DNA of 64,000 nucleotides, from NCBI GenBank assembly GCA_002482645.1, contig DLGJ01000008.1, positions 496,001 to 560,000 of the forward strand. The letters run 5' to 3'. The notes below the pieces were generated by a model. The model was not told the DNA's origin. It did no database searches and saw only the letters and a program-made list of their open reading frames with translations. The position numbers were made by a program, and so were the translations under genes. This DNA comes from Hyphomicrobiaceae bacterium UBA7697. GTDB lineage: Bacteria; Pseudomonadota; Alphaproteobacteria; Rhizobiales; Methyloligellaceae. Of this stretch, positions 17,123 through 24,820 are shown one piece after another; within the stretch, counting starts at the first letter, position 1, and the number at the start of each line of letters is the position of its first letter.

Positions 17123-18508
17123 CTAGTGCGAGAACTGAGGCCGCGGCGCTTCCGCCTTGTGTCCGGCTTCGGACTCGAAATACGCGACGGCCTTCTTCAG
17201 ATGATCCAGCAGCATGTCGGCGAGATCCCGGCTGAAGCCCTCGCGCACGACGATCCGCAGCACCGCGAGTTCCTCGACCTTTGGCGGCATCGAATAGGCC
17301 GGCACCTGCCACCCGTATTCGCGCAGCTTGTCGGATAGATCGAACACGCTGTAGCGGCTCGAATCCTTGAGCGCGAACGCGAACACGGGGATCGTGTCGC
17401 CGCGCGAGATCAGTTTGAACTTTCCCATCTTCTCGATGTGCCCCGACAAGTACAGCGCCGTGTCCTGAAGCCCCTGCATGATCCGGGTATAGCCGCGCCG
17501 TCCGAGGCGCAGAAAATTGTAGTACTGGCCGACGATCTGATTTCCGGGCCTGGAGAAATTCAAGGTGAAGGTGGGCATGTCGCCGCCCAGATAGTTGACC
17601 CGGAAGATGAGGTCTTCGGGCAAATCCTCTTCGGAGCGCCACACGACCCAGCCAACCCCCGGATACACGAGCCCGTATTTGTGGCCCGACACGTTGATGG
17701 ACTTCACCAGCGGCAAGCGGAAATCCCACTCGAGGTCGGGCTGCAGAAATGGCGCCACGAACCCGCCCGATGCGGCATCGACATGCATCGGGATGTCGTA
17801 GCCGGCATCGGCGTTGTGTTTGACGAGAGCGTCGTGGACGTCCTTGATCGGCTCGAAGCCTCCCGTATAGGTCACGCCGAGGATCGCGACGACACCGATC
17901 GTATTCTCGTCGACCGCGCCGAGGACGCCCTCGGGCGTGATCGTGTACTGATCGGGCGCCATGTCGATATAGCGCGGCTCCACCTCCCAGTAGCGCGCGA
18001 ATTTTTCCCACACGACCTGCACGTTCGAGCCCATGACGATGTTGGGCTTGCCGGCCGGCTTTCCTCCGGCTTTCTGCCGTGCACGCCAGCGCCATTTCAG
18101 AGCCATGCCCGCGAGCATCACGGCCTCGGACGACCCGATCGCCGACGCGCCGACGCCCGTATCCGGCGCATGAAACAAGCGCGAGATGATGTTCACGCAT
18201 CGCTCCTCGATCTTGGCCGTGAACGGATACTCGTCCTTGTCGATCATGTTCTTGTCGAACGTCTCGGCCATGAGCTTCTCGGCTTCCGGGTCCATCCACG
18301 TGGTGACGAACGTCGCCAGGTTGAGCCGGGCATTGCCGTCGAGCATCAATTCGTCGCGGATGAGATCGTGAGCCGTCTCGGGCCTGAGCTCCTGTTCGGC
18401 CAGCTCGAACTTCGAAACCGAATGCTCCATCTGCTCGCGTGCATAAACCGGAGTCAGGAACGTCTTTTGCTCGTCCAGATCTTGGAGGTTCTTCAGCTTG
18501 GTAACCAT
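17123..18508 (-). CDS. gadB: Glutamate decarboxylase
   Basis: PLP-dependent group II decarboxylase of 461 residues, against 466 in E. coli GadA/GadB. It converts glutamate to GABA and CO2, consuming a proton. Motifs are the GASAIGSSEA cofactor loop, VDAASGGFVAPF, and INVSGHKYGLVYPG with the PLP lysine at residue 277. The C-terminus contains the helical tail (GHKAEAPRPQFSH) typical of bacterial Gad. The ATG was chosen because AAAGGGG lies just upstream. The open frame continues 18 codons further with no better start. GABA made here could pass to succinate through gabD at 10.8-12.2 kb. A GadC antiporter is not nearby, and an MFS gene follows instead. Confidence 0.93.
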   Translation of the reverse strand: MVTKLKNLQDLDEQKTFLTPVYAREQMEHSVSKFELAEQELRPETAHDLIRDELMLDGNARLNLATFVTTWMDPEAEKLMAETFDKNMIDKDEYPFTAKIEERCVNIISRLFHAPDTGVGASAIGSSEAVMLAGMALKWRWRARQKAGGKPAGKPNIVMGSNVQVVWEKFARYWEVEPRYIDMAPDQYTITPEGVLGAVDENTIGVVAILGVTYTGGFEPIKDVHDALVKHNADAGYDIPMHVDAASGGFVAPFLQPDLEWDFRLPLVKSINVSGHKYGLVYPGVGWVVWRSEEDLPEDLIFRVNYLGGDMPTFTLNFSRPGNQIVGQYYNFLRLGRRGYTRIMQGLQDTALYLSGHIEKMGKFKLISRGDTIPVFAFALKDSSRYSVFDLSDKLREYGWQVPAYSMPPKVEELAVLRIVVREGFSRDLADMLLDHLKKAVAYFESEAGHKAEAPRPQFSH

Positions 18509-18868
18509 CGGGGCCCCTTTGGCTTGTTTCGGTCGGCGGGCATGTCTGTCACAGGCCCACACATAAGCTCAACGGCAGAACGCAACGCTTGGCGGGATTC
18601 CCGCCCCATCTCGCATCGCAAATTCTCACGGCCAAGCCACGTATCGCCAAGTCACGATCATCGGTGGCCGCGTTGCGGATGCAACGTTCTTCCCCGGCCG
18701 GCGAGAGAGAACCGGCGTCAAGCGCGGGCACGGACGTATCGGGCAACCGCGAGCGGTTCCAAGGCGGGTAGCGCGGGGCCGGATCGTATCCCGGCGGACA
18801 GGCATGGCCTGGCCGGCGTGTCGTGCGTGTCTTGGCGAGGCTCGGCGAGGCTTGGGGAATATCCAATT
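18509..18868. other. Spacer upstream of gadB, no gene seen
   Basis: About 360 bases lie between the gadB start and the small lipoprotein candidate. Short open frames on both strands have Arg/Pro/Ser-rich compositions typical of chance frames in GC-rich DNA, and none has a usable start. The gadB promoter must lie here. No operator, repeat or RNA gene was recognised. Confidence 0.45.
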
Positions 18869-19114
18869 CTAGCGCGTCAGCCGCGCGGTCTTGCGCGGCG
18901 TCCTGTCAGGACCGGGCATGCGCGCGAGCGCCTTTGGTACGTTGGTGACGTTGAGACGGCTGGCCAGCAATTCGTCCGACAGCTTGGTCTGGATCCAGAA
19001 CGCATTGTCGCTCTCGTCGGGCGCACGCACCACGTTTCTAGCAGCGTTCGCGCCGAGACAGGCGACCAACGAAACCGCCATGATGCAGACCACGATATGC
19101 CGGCGTGTGTTCAT
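18869..19114 (-). CDS. Small putative lipoprotein
   Basis: An 81-residue frame begins with a lipoprotein-like signal: basic MNTRRH, a hydrophobic stretch, then LVAC with the candidate lipidated Cys at residue 19. The mature part, about 60 residues, is soluble and basic at the end (RTPRKTARLTR). No domain is recognised. I took the internal Met as start because the signal begins there. The frame opens 12 codons earlier. The ribosome-binding site is weak (GGCGGCG). It sits between gadB and the DoxX gene, on their strand. Confidence 0.45.
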   Translation of the reverse strand: MNTRRHIVVCIMAVSLVACLGANAARNVVRAPDESDNAFWIQTKLSDELLASRLNVTNVPKALARMPGPDRTPRKTARLTR

Positions 19115-19213
19115 CGCCGCCGAGTATGATTCGGCAGCGATGAACGCCATGTTGCGAGTCTTGCCTAAGACCGAGTCTTGCCTAAGAAATCGTTTACGGC
19201 CGGGCCGTATCCA

Positions 19214-19609
19214 CTATTTCTTGCGCCTCCAGATCGCGTCCACGCTCCAAGGGCCGCCGCCGGCACAGGCGATGTAGAGAAACAGGAAGCAGAAGAGGAT
19301 TGCCGCGTCGCCGCCGTTGAGCAGCGGGAACACGCTCTTGGGTGCATGCGCCAGCCAGTACGCAAAGGCCATCAGACCGGACAGCACGAAGGCGACGGGC
19401 CGCGTGAACAAGCCGACCAGAAGCAAGGCGCCGCCGACGATCTCCAGAATGCCCGCGATCCACGGCAGGGTCATGGCCTCGGGCGTGAAGGGTCCTGCTG
19501 GAAACCCCAGCAATTTCGACGTTCCGTGCTCCATGAAGATCAACGCGGCGATAATGCGCGTGATGCTCAGGACGCGCGGCGCCCACTGGGTCTCTAGTTG
19601 ATCGGCCAT
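19214..19609 (-). CDS. DoxX family membrane protein
   Basis: Four-helix integral membrane protein of 131 residues. DoxX family features are RIIAALIFMEHGTSKLLGF in helix 1, GILEIVGGALLLVGLFTRPV in helix 2, and AYWLAHAP with the downstream FLFLYIACAGGGPWS in helices 3-4. Some DoxX-family members act with thiosulfate or sulfide oxidation or with redox stress, but most are uncharacterised. The ATG is preceded by GAGGAGGGA, which decides the start over an in-frame codon 13 residues earlier. It is monocistronic as far as visible, lying between the glnII terminator and the small lipoprotein candidate. Confidence 0.85.
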   Translation of the reverse strand: MADQLETQWAPRVLSITRIIAALIFMEHGTSKLLGFPAGPFTPEAMTLPWIAGILEIVGGALLLVGLFTRPVAFVLSGLMAFAYWLAHAPKSVFPLLNGGDAAILFCFLFLYIACAGGGPWSVDAIWRRKK

Positions 19610-19703
19610 ACGGCGGTCCCTCCTCGTACAGGTTGTATTGCACCGCAAGACTAGCGCCCCGAACCCGGCGCGTCAGCTAACGTCTCCGAGAGCGTCAGGC
19701 AAT

Positions 19704-19781
19704 TCTCACAGGAAAAAAGGGATCCCGGAAGGGCTCCCCTTGTCTCACAGGAAAAAAGGGAGCCCGGAAGGGCTCCCTTGG
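19704..19781 (-). repeat. Tandem 39-bp duplication of the glnII terminator
   Basis: Two adjacent 39-base copies (19704-19742 and 19743-19781) each start with TCTCACAGGAAAAAAGGGA and differ at only a few positions. Copy 2, nearest glnII, holds a perfect 10-bp inverted repeat. Copy 1 has the same hairpin with one mismatch and one extra base. The duplication therefore doubles the terminator signal downstream of glnII. Confidence 0.85.
19751..19779 (-). terminator. Rho-independent terminator of glnII
   Basis: Read on the minus strand, AAGGGAGCCC, a TTCC loop and GGGCTCCCTT form a 10-bp perfect stem followed by further T residues. It lies about 48 bases past the glnII stop. A slightly degenerate second copy follows 39 bases downstream. 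Confidence 0.88.
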
Positions 19782-19826
19782 AGTTTGCCTGAACGCAAAC
19801 CGCATCTGGAAGGCGCGGCTGCTCCG

Positions 19827-20861
19827 CTACGCGGCGGCGGACGCGGCGGCCGGAACCGAAGCGACGGTCTGCAGAACCTGAGAGGCGATGGCGTAGGGAT
19901 CGCCCTGGCTGTTCGGACGCCGGTCCTCCAGATAGCCCCTGTAGCCGTTGCGAATGAAGCTATGCGGCACGCGAATGGACGCGCCGCGGTCGGCGACACC
20001 CCAGCTGAACTTGTTCCACGGCGCCGTCTCGTGCTTGCCGGTCAGACGCATATGGTTGTCCGGGCCGTAGACCGCGATGTGCTCCTCGAGGTGGTCCTCG
20101 AACGCCTTCATCAGCGCCTTGAAGTACTCTTCGCCGCCGACCTCGCGAAGATAGGCGGTGGAAAAGTTGCAGTGCATCCCGGACCCGTTCCAATCGGTGT
20201 CGCCGAGCGGCTTGCAGTGATACTCGATGTCGATGCCGTATTTCTCGGTCAGACGTTCGAGCAGATAGCGCGCCATCCACATTTCGTCGGCGGCCTTCTT
20301 GGAGCCCTTGCCGAAGACCTGAAACTCCCACTGGCCCTTGGCGACTTCGGCATTGATGCCTTCGTGGTTGATGCCGGCCTCAAGGCAAAGGTTGAGGTGC
20401 TCCTCGACGATGTCACGGGCAACCGAACCCACCTGGCTGAAGCCGACGCCGGTGTAGTACTTGCCTTGGGGCTCGGGAAAGCCGTGCTCCGGGAAGCCGA
20501 GCGGACGGCCGTCCTTATAGAAAAAGTACTCCTGCTCGAAGCCGAACCAGGCGCCGTCGTCGTCGAGGATTGTCGCGCGCCTGTTCGAAGGATGCGGCGT
20601 CTCGCCGTCGGGCATCATGACTTCGCACAGCACCAAGGCACCGTTCGTTCGCGACGGATCGGGGAAAACACGCACGGGCCGCAGAACGCAGTCCGAGTTG
20701 CTGCCTTCGGCCTGCATCGTGGAGCTGCCGTCGAATCCCCAAAGCGGAAGCTGTTCGAGGTCCGGAAAGCTATCGTACTCTTTGATCTGGGTCTTGCCAC
20801 GCAGGTTCGGGACCGGCGTGTAGCCGTCGAGCCAAATGTACTCGAGCTTATACTTGGTCAT
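19827..20861 (-). CDS. glnII: Glutamine synthetase II (eukaryotic type)
   Basis: This 344-residue GSII enzyme makes glutamine from glutamate, ammonia and ATP. Motifs are LPLWGFDGSST (residues 38-48), FGFEQEYFFY, the ATP-site segment KPLGDTDWNGSGMHCNFST, HIAVYGPDNHMRLTGKHE, and ADRGASIRVPH. Its length and sequence match GSII of rhizobia rather than the dodecameric GSI (about 470 residues), and GSII lacks the adenylylation loop targeted by GlnE. In rhizobia glnII is NtrC-activated. Here a near-consensus sigma-54 promoter lies about 85 bases upstream, and a GstI-type gene is divergent, so the same control is inferred. The transcript ends at the strong hairpin after the stop. Confidence 0.95.
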   Translation of the reverse strand: MTKYKLEYIWLDGYTPVPNLRGKTQIKEYDSFPDLEQLPLWGFDGSSTMQAEGSNSDCVLRPVRVFPDPSRTNGALVLCEVMMPDGETPHPSNRRATILDDDGAWFGFEQEYFFYKDGRPLGFPEHGFPEPQGKYYTGVGFSQVGSVARDIVEEHLNLCLEAGINHEGINAEVAKGQWEFQVFGKGSKKAADEMWMARYLLERLTEKYGIDIEYHCKPLGDTDWNGSGMHCNFSTAYLREVGGEEYFKALMKAFEDHLEEHIAVYGPDNHMRLTGKHETAPWNKFSWGVADRGASIRVPHSFIRNGYRGYLEDRRPNSQGDPYAIASQVLQTVASVPAAASAAA

Positions 20862-20943
20862 TGTGAGTCCTTCTGGGTTTTAGCGATTGTTCGGATGAAT
20901 CCCACAGTGGCCGCGAGAGGCCGGCGGCCGATGACCTTTCCGA

Positions 20944-20959
20944 AGCATTAATTGTGCCA
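20944..20959 (-). promoter_or_regulatory. Sigma-54 (-24/-12) promoter of glnII
   Basis: On the minus strand the sequence is TGGCAC-AATTA-ATGCT. The sigma-54 consensus is TGGCAC-N5-TTGCW. The -24 GG and -12 GC are intact at the correct spacing, and only one of the 11 specified positions differs. The -12 element is about 84 bases upstream of the glnII ATG. Confidence 0.85.
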
Positions 20960-21184
20960 GTGCGAAAAGAAGGCGCCCGCCCGGCTCTCGAAAGGACGCA
21001 CGGAGCCGTTCCGCGATCAGGCGGCATCGTTTTCGAAAGCAATTACAGAGATTTAGGAACGCGGCGCCGTGTGCCGACCCGACGATCCGCGATTATGGCG
21101 CCGACCGATCCGAGGGCCGATTTTTCCTGCCGCACGAAGTAGCAAAAGAAATGCTGCGCAAATATTCGCCACTTCGCGATTATT

Positions 21185-21214
21185 TTGTGCAAGTCACCGC
21201 TGCGTTTCTATATA
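21185..21214 (+). promoter_or_regulatory. Candidate sigma-70 promoter of gstI
   Basis: TTGTGC (-35) and TATATA (-10) are separated by 18 bases and lie about 63 bases before the gstI ATG. The surrounding sequence is the most AT-rich in this region. The -35 box is imperfect. Confidence 0.45.
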
Positions 21215-21276
21215 GGTGACTCAAGGTGTGTTGTTTCGATTCCGAATGAAACGCACATCCGATGATGGAGGAAACC

Positions 21277-21480
21277 ATGACGGCAAACGCATCCACGGGA
21301 ACGGCTCGGATCATTCAGTTCCCCGTTGGCGGCCGCGCTGGCCTGCACGGCGAGCGCTACGGCGCGCACGCGCCGGAACACCCTGCCTGGTCTCGGATCG
21401 CGAAGGTCGCCTATGGCGGCGCGTCATATCATGAAGCCGCCATCCTTGAGGATGCGGATGCGCGCAAGCCGCGCCGCTGA
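21277..21480 (+). CDS. gstI: DUF2735 small protein, GstI-like regulator of glnII
   Basis: A 67-residue soluble protein with the DUF2735 pattern: the IIQFPVGGRA motif near residue 11, then RYG, and SYHEAAILEDA near the C-terminus. In Rhizobium leguminosarum a gene of this type, gstI, lies divergent to glnII and inhibits GSII synthesis after transcription. The same location and orientation here support the symbol. Its role in this organism is inferred. The ATG follows GGAGGAAACC. Two ATGs 12 and 15 bases earlier lack that spacing. A GC-rich hairpin follows the stop. Confidence 0.82.
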   Translation: MTANASTGTARIIQFPVGGRAGLHGERYGAHAPEHPAWSRIAKVAYGGASYHEAAILEDADARKPRR

Positions 21481-21505
21481 CGAACTTCGCTCCAATCATG
21501 TGCGG

Positions 21506-21538
21506 CGAGGGCCGGCTTCATAGGACGCACGGCCCTCG
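21506..21538 (+). terminator. Possible gstI terminator hairpin
   Basis: CGAGGGCC and GGCCCTCG form an 8-bp perfect stem around a 17-base loop, starting 25 bases after the gstI stop. No T tract follows, so intrinsic termination is uncertain. Confidence 0.4.
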
Positions 21539-21585
21539 ACACTTGCCGGGACACTTGCCAGGACACTTGCCAGGACACTTGCCGG
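21538..21585. repeat. 12-bp tandem repeat, four copies
   Basis: The unit GACACTTGCCGG/GACACTTGCCAG is repeated four times head to tail without gaps. The two outer copies end in GG and the two inner copies in AG. It is noncoding and lies between the convergent gstI and ornithine decarboxylase genes. Confidence 0.9.
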
Positions 21586-21615
21586 CCATGGTGCCGATCG
21601 TTTGGTGCTGACCGT

Positions 21616-22809
21616 CTAAAGGCTCGCGGACCGCACGGGCCGTTCCGTCTCCGCTTCCGGACACGCGAACATCGAGAGCATGGGCTCGTCGGTCAGAACG
21701 ATCTCGTCGAATTCGCCGAAGCCGTTGAACCGGTTCGCCAGGACGCGGCCATAGGCGCCGACCTGACCGATCTCAAGATAGTCGCCCTCGCCGACACGAT
21801 CCGGCAACACGAACGGGCCCGGCAGATAGTCGGCGCTGTCGCATGTCGGCCCGTAGAGAACGAAATCCGTCTCCGCCGCGCCGGACGCCTCCCGGCCGGG
21901 CGTCACGCAGCGTACCGGGAACCGGAATCCGGAAAAGGCCGCGTCGAACAACGATCCGAAGGCTCCGTCGTTGATATAGAGCGCGTTTCCACGCCGGGCG
22001 TCCACGCGCACGATCACGGCCTCGGACTCGGCCACCAGCGCGCGTCCCGGTTCGCACAAAAGTTCGCACGAATGCTTGACCGCGAGCGCATCCGCCGCCC
22101 GCACGATCTCGTCCATATACCGATCGAGTCCCGGCGGGTCGGAATGCGGATAGCGCGCGGGGAATCCGCCGCCGATATCGATCGCATCGACCAGGACGCC
22201 CGAGGACACGATGAGCTGCCCGACTTGGGTCAACGCCTCGCCGAACGCTGCGGGGACCACGGCTTGCGAGCCCACATGGAAGGTGATGCCAAGGCGGGTG
22301 GCGCACTGCCGCGCCCTCAACAGAAGAGCGGGCGCGTCCTCGACGCTGACGCCATACTTCCCTTCCAGCGGGATGAGGCTGTGCGTGTTGGGGCAGGCGA
22401 TCCGCAAGAACAGCGTGAGGTCGCCCGCGCCGCCCGTCTCCTGCAAGACCTTGTCGAGCTCGTCGTCGGAGTCGAACGCAAAGCAGCGCACGCCGAAATC
22501 GCGATAGGCCCGCGCGATGGCGCCGCGCGACTTGACCGGATTCATAAAATAGAGCTCGGCGCCTTCGACGCGCGCGACGCGCTCGATCTCCGCGAGCGAG
22601 GCCACGTCGAACGCATGGACGCCCGCGCCGACCAGCGCATCGAGAATGGACGGCGCATCGTTCGCCTTGGCCGCATAGAGAACGCGCCCGGGGAAATTCG
22701 CCACGAACCACGCCGCCGCGCGCGCGGCCGCATGCGGCCGGAGGGCCAGAACGGGCCGTTCGGGGCGATGATGGCGCAGAAACGCCGCCGCTGTCGGAAA
22801 AACTTTCAT
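21616..22809 (-). CDS. Type III PLP-dependent ornithine/diamine decarboxylase
   Basis: Alanine-racemase-fold decarboxylase of 397 residues that makes putrescine (or a related diamine) for polyamine synthesis. The PLP lysine is K48 in VLYAAKAND. IDIGGGFPARYP, CEPGRALVA (cofactor phosphate site), and YGPTCDSADYL with the catalytic Cys323 and Asp324 match eukaryotic-type ODC and the bacterial ODC/LDC group. Substrate choice between ornithine and lysine cannot be read with certainty. The Met at the start of MKVFPTAAAF was chosen because homology begins there. The open frame runs 49 codons further upstream in low-quality sequence. It is downstream of the caspase-fold gene on the same strand. Confidence 0.88.
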   Translation of the reverse strand: MKVFPTAAAFLRHHRPERPVLALRPHAAARAAAWFVANFPGRVLYAAKANDAPSILDALVGAGVHAFDVASLAEIERVARVEGAELYFMNPVKSRGAIARAYRDFGVRCFAFDSDDELDKVLQETGGAGDLTLFLRIACPNTHSLIPLEGKYGVSVEDAPALLLRARQCATRLGITFHVGSQAVVPAAFGEALTQVGQLIVSSGVLVDAIDIGGGFPARYPHSDPPGLDRYMDEIVRAADALAVKHSCELLCEPGRALVAESEAVIVRVDARRGNALYINDGAFGSLFDAAFSGFRFPVRCVTPGREASGAAETDFVLYGPTCDSADYLPGPFVLPDRVGEGDYLEIGQVGAYGRVLANRFNGFGEFDEIVLTDEPMLSMFACPEAETERPVRSASL

Positions 22810-22958
22810 CCCATGCGTACTCCCACACGAGACTGCCGATATCGTTCGCCGATATCCTGCTCGCCAATTCCGCGCTCCTGGGCACAACCGCTTGCGAGCT
22901 GGCGTGCTGCGTATGGAATTCGGCCCCGCTTGTAAAGATGTTTTGGCGCCGGGCACGT

Positions 22959-24755
22959 CTAACCCTGCTTGGCGCCGTCCTCCGCATCGCCCGGCGCCTT
23001 CAGAATGGCCGCCCCCGCGCTCGAATAGGCCGGGTTCTGCAGCAGGCCGAAGGTCTTGCGCGCGGCGAGCCGCACCATCGCGGCCACATACGCGTAGAGC
23101 TCGGCGCTGTCGATGCGGCCATCGCCGTTACCCACTGGGGCGAGGTCGGCACGGCCCGCCAGCCCCTCGATCAGATAGCGCGTGAACAGTCCCACATCGT
23201 AGCCGGGATCCATCAAGGCGCGCTGGCCACGATCGGCCGATACCAAAACCGTCAAGGGCGCTTGCGGCTGGGGCGGCAGCGCGCTCAGCGTCGTCTCCGG
23301 AATGTTGGGCGGCAGGATATAGGCCCCATGATCCCGTCCGAAGGAACTTTCCAGGAGCACCAAAACCTGCTCCGCCTTGAGGCTGGCGAGATTGGCATAG
23401 AGCGTCGACAGCGGATAGCCGCCGCGCTCCTCGCGATACGGCTCGGCGTCCACCGGCACGAGATAGGTCTCGTTCTGCTCTGCATTGGTGGCGCCGTGGC
23501 CCGAATAGTAGACGATGACCTTGGCCTTCGGCCGCGCCTGGACCAAGCGCTTCAACTCGCCGTCGGACCCCGGAACGGGGCCGAAGACGCGTTCGAGATC
23601 GGCGCGGGTTGCATTGCGGAGATCGATAACCTGGTCCTGCCTCAGCCCGAGAGACTCGGTGAGGAAAAAATACATGGCTCCGGCGTCGTTTCGGGCCGTC
23701 CTCGCCGGCGGCAGCTTGTCATACGCGCTGTTGCCGACGATGACGGCGATGGCGTTCTCGTCCTCGGGCACGGTCGGCGCGGCACGGTAGAGTTCTCGAA
23801 TACGGCTGAAGGACTTCACCACATTGCCGTTGGCGCTGCCGGGTCTCGGCATTTGCCGCGGCGGGGTGCTGCACAGGTCCAGAGTCCCCGCCTGCTCGAT
23901 CCGCCGCACATCCTTGAGCGAAAGATGACCGTCGATCTGTACGCACGAGCGGCACCAGACGACGCCGTAGCGGCCGTAGAGATCGTCCAACTGCTTCTGG
24001 CTCAGACCGTCCGGCGCGGGCAGGCACCCGGGGCGGCAGGTCCGCGCGGTCACGCCCGTCCCATGCGCCTTCTGCAGCAGCGCCCGCAAATCCTCCGGCA
24101 AGCAGTCGATTTCGAGAGATGCGGTCTGCGGCGCGGCGTCGCTTTGGGCGGCCGGCGCGGGCTCCGTGCTCGGGGTGCCGAGAGGAGCGGACTCGGGAAC
24201 GGACTCGGGCGCGGGCGCTGCCTCGGTCGCAGGCGCGTCCTTTGCTGCGTCCAGCCCCGCCACAACCGTTTCGCGGATTTCGTCCCTGTCGGGTTCAGAT
24301 GCAGGCGCCGGCACCGGAACGGCGGCGTCCGGCTCCTTCAGGGCGGCGACCTGCTTCAGCTCCTCCTTGCAGAGAACAGCGAGCTTCCGCTGCACCGGTT
24401 CGGAGAGAAAATCCTCGTAGGCTTTCAGCCCATGCTCGTCCTTGAAACGCCCATGCGCGGTCCGGGTCGCCTTGTTCGCCTTGCCGTCGATGGGACCCTT
24501 GTAGTAGCCGAGCTTGGCGTAGCAGCGCTGCACCCGCTTCGTGGCCGCGTCCTTGTCGAGCGGCCTTGCGGGCGGCGTCACCCCGGCATCCTGCGAAACC
24601 ACCGCGACGCGGAATGCCTCACCGGCGGCGCCGGGCGCGGCATGGGAAGGTCCGAAGGGCGTGAAGAACAGCGCGGCCGCGCCAACACCCGCGCCGAGAG
24701 CAACGAGGACGAAACCCAGGTTCGGCCGAAGCAAGCTGCTAATTTTCCCTGCCAT
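22959..24755 (-). CDS. Membrane-anchored caspase-fold protein, Cys replaced by Ser
   Basis: A protein of about 598 residues (numbering below starts at a GTG six codons before the ATG used here). It has an N-terminal transmembrane segment (about 19-40), a peptidoglycan-binding-like helical segment (about 75-135), and a long Pro/Ala/Glu linker. A Cys-rich stretch follows (CRPGC, CRSC, about 224-301). The peptidase C14 domain runs from about residue 338 (IAVIVGNSAYDKLPPARTA). The catalytic His is present in VYYSGHGA (H426). The nucleophile position, normally DACFSG-like, reads LLESSFGRD, so Ser477 replaces Cys. An EF-hand-like loop, NGDGRIDSAEL, follows near 549. It may be a pseudoenzyme or use Ser. 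The likely location is periplasm-facing, anchored in the inner membrane. Confidence 0.85.
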   Translation of the reverse strand: MAGKISSLLRPNLGFVLVALGAGVGAAALFFTPFGPSHAAPGAAGEAFRVAVVSQDAGVTPPARPLDKDAATKRVQRCYAKLGYYKGPIDGKANKATRTAHGRFKDEHGLKAYEDFLSEPVQRKLAVLCKEELKQVAALKEPDAAVPVPAPASEPDRDEIRETVVAGLDAAKDAPATEAAPAPESVPESAPLGTPSTEPAPAAQSDAAPQTASLEIDCLPEDLRALLQKAHGTGVTARTCRPGCLPAPDGLSQKQLDDLYGRYGVVWCRSCVQIDGHLSLKDVRRIEQAGTLDLCSTPPRQMPRPGSANGNVVKSFSRIRELYRAAPTVPEDENAIAVIVGNSAYDKLPPARTARNDAGAMYFFLTESLGLRQDQVIDLRNATRADLERVFGPVPGSDGELKRLVQARPKAKVIVYYSGHGATNAEQNETYLVPVDAEPYREERGGYPLSTLYANLASLKAEQVLVLLESSFGRDHGAYILPPNIPETTLSALPPQPQAPLTVLVSADRGQRALMDPGYDVGLFTRYLIEGLAGRADLAPVGNGDGRIDSAELYAYVAAMVRLAARKTFGLLQNPAYSSAGAAILKAPGDAEDGAKQG

Positions 24756-24820
24756 TCCAATTCCCGATGCCACTTGGAAGCCCCACGCTAAATTGCGCGC
24801 CCTCGCTCTTCAAGGCGTCT

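Larger units (their letters stand above)
20862..21276. promoter_or_regulatory. glnII-gstI divergent control region
   Basis: A 415-base intergenic stretch lies between two divergent genes. It holds the sigma-54 element for glnII near the glnII side and a candidate sigma-70 promoter for gstI on the other side. In between is one weak NtrC-like dyad, TGCGCAAATATTCGCCA at 21155-21171. It departs from the NtrC consensus in both arms, so it is only a candidate. No protein-coding frame is credible. Confidence 0.6.

Noticed and set aside
16116..18299. A 727-codon minus-strand frame overlapping gadB and the MFS gene in another frame
   Set aside because: Both real genes have clear family motifs in their own frames. 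This frame is Arg/Gly-rich with no recognisable domain.
21616..24755. Caspase-fold gene plus ornithine decarboxylase considered as a two-gene defence or cell-death unit
   Set aside because: The genes are 149 bases apart with no overlap. The caspase-like protein is membrane-anchored with a peptidoglycan-binding-like region, and no sensor or effector partner is present. Polyamine synthesis explains the decarboxylase.
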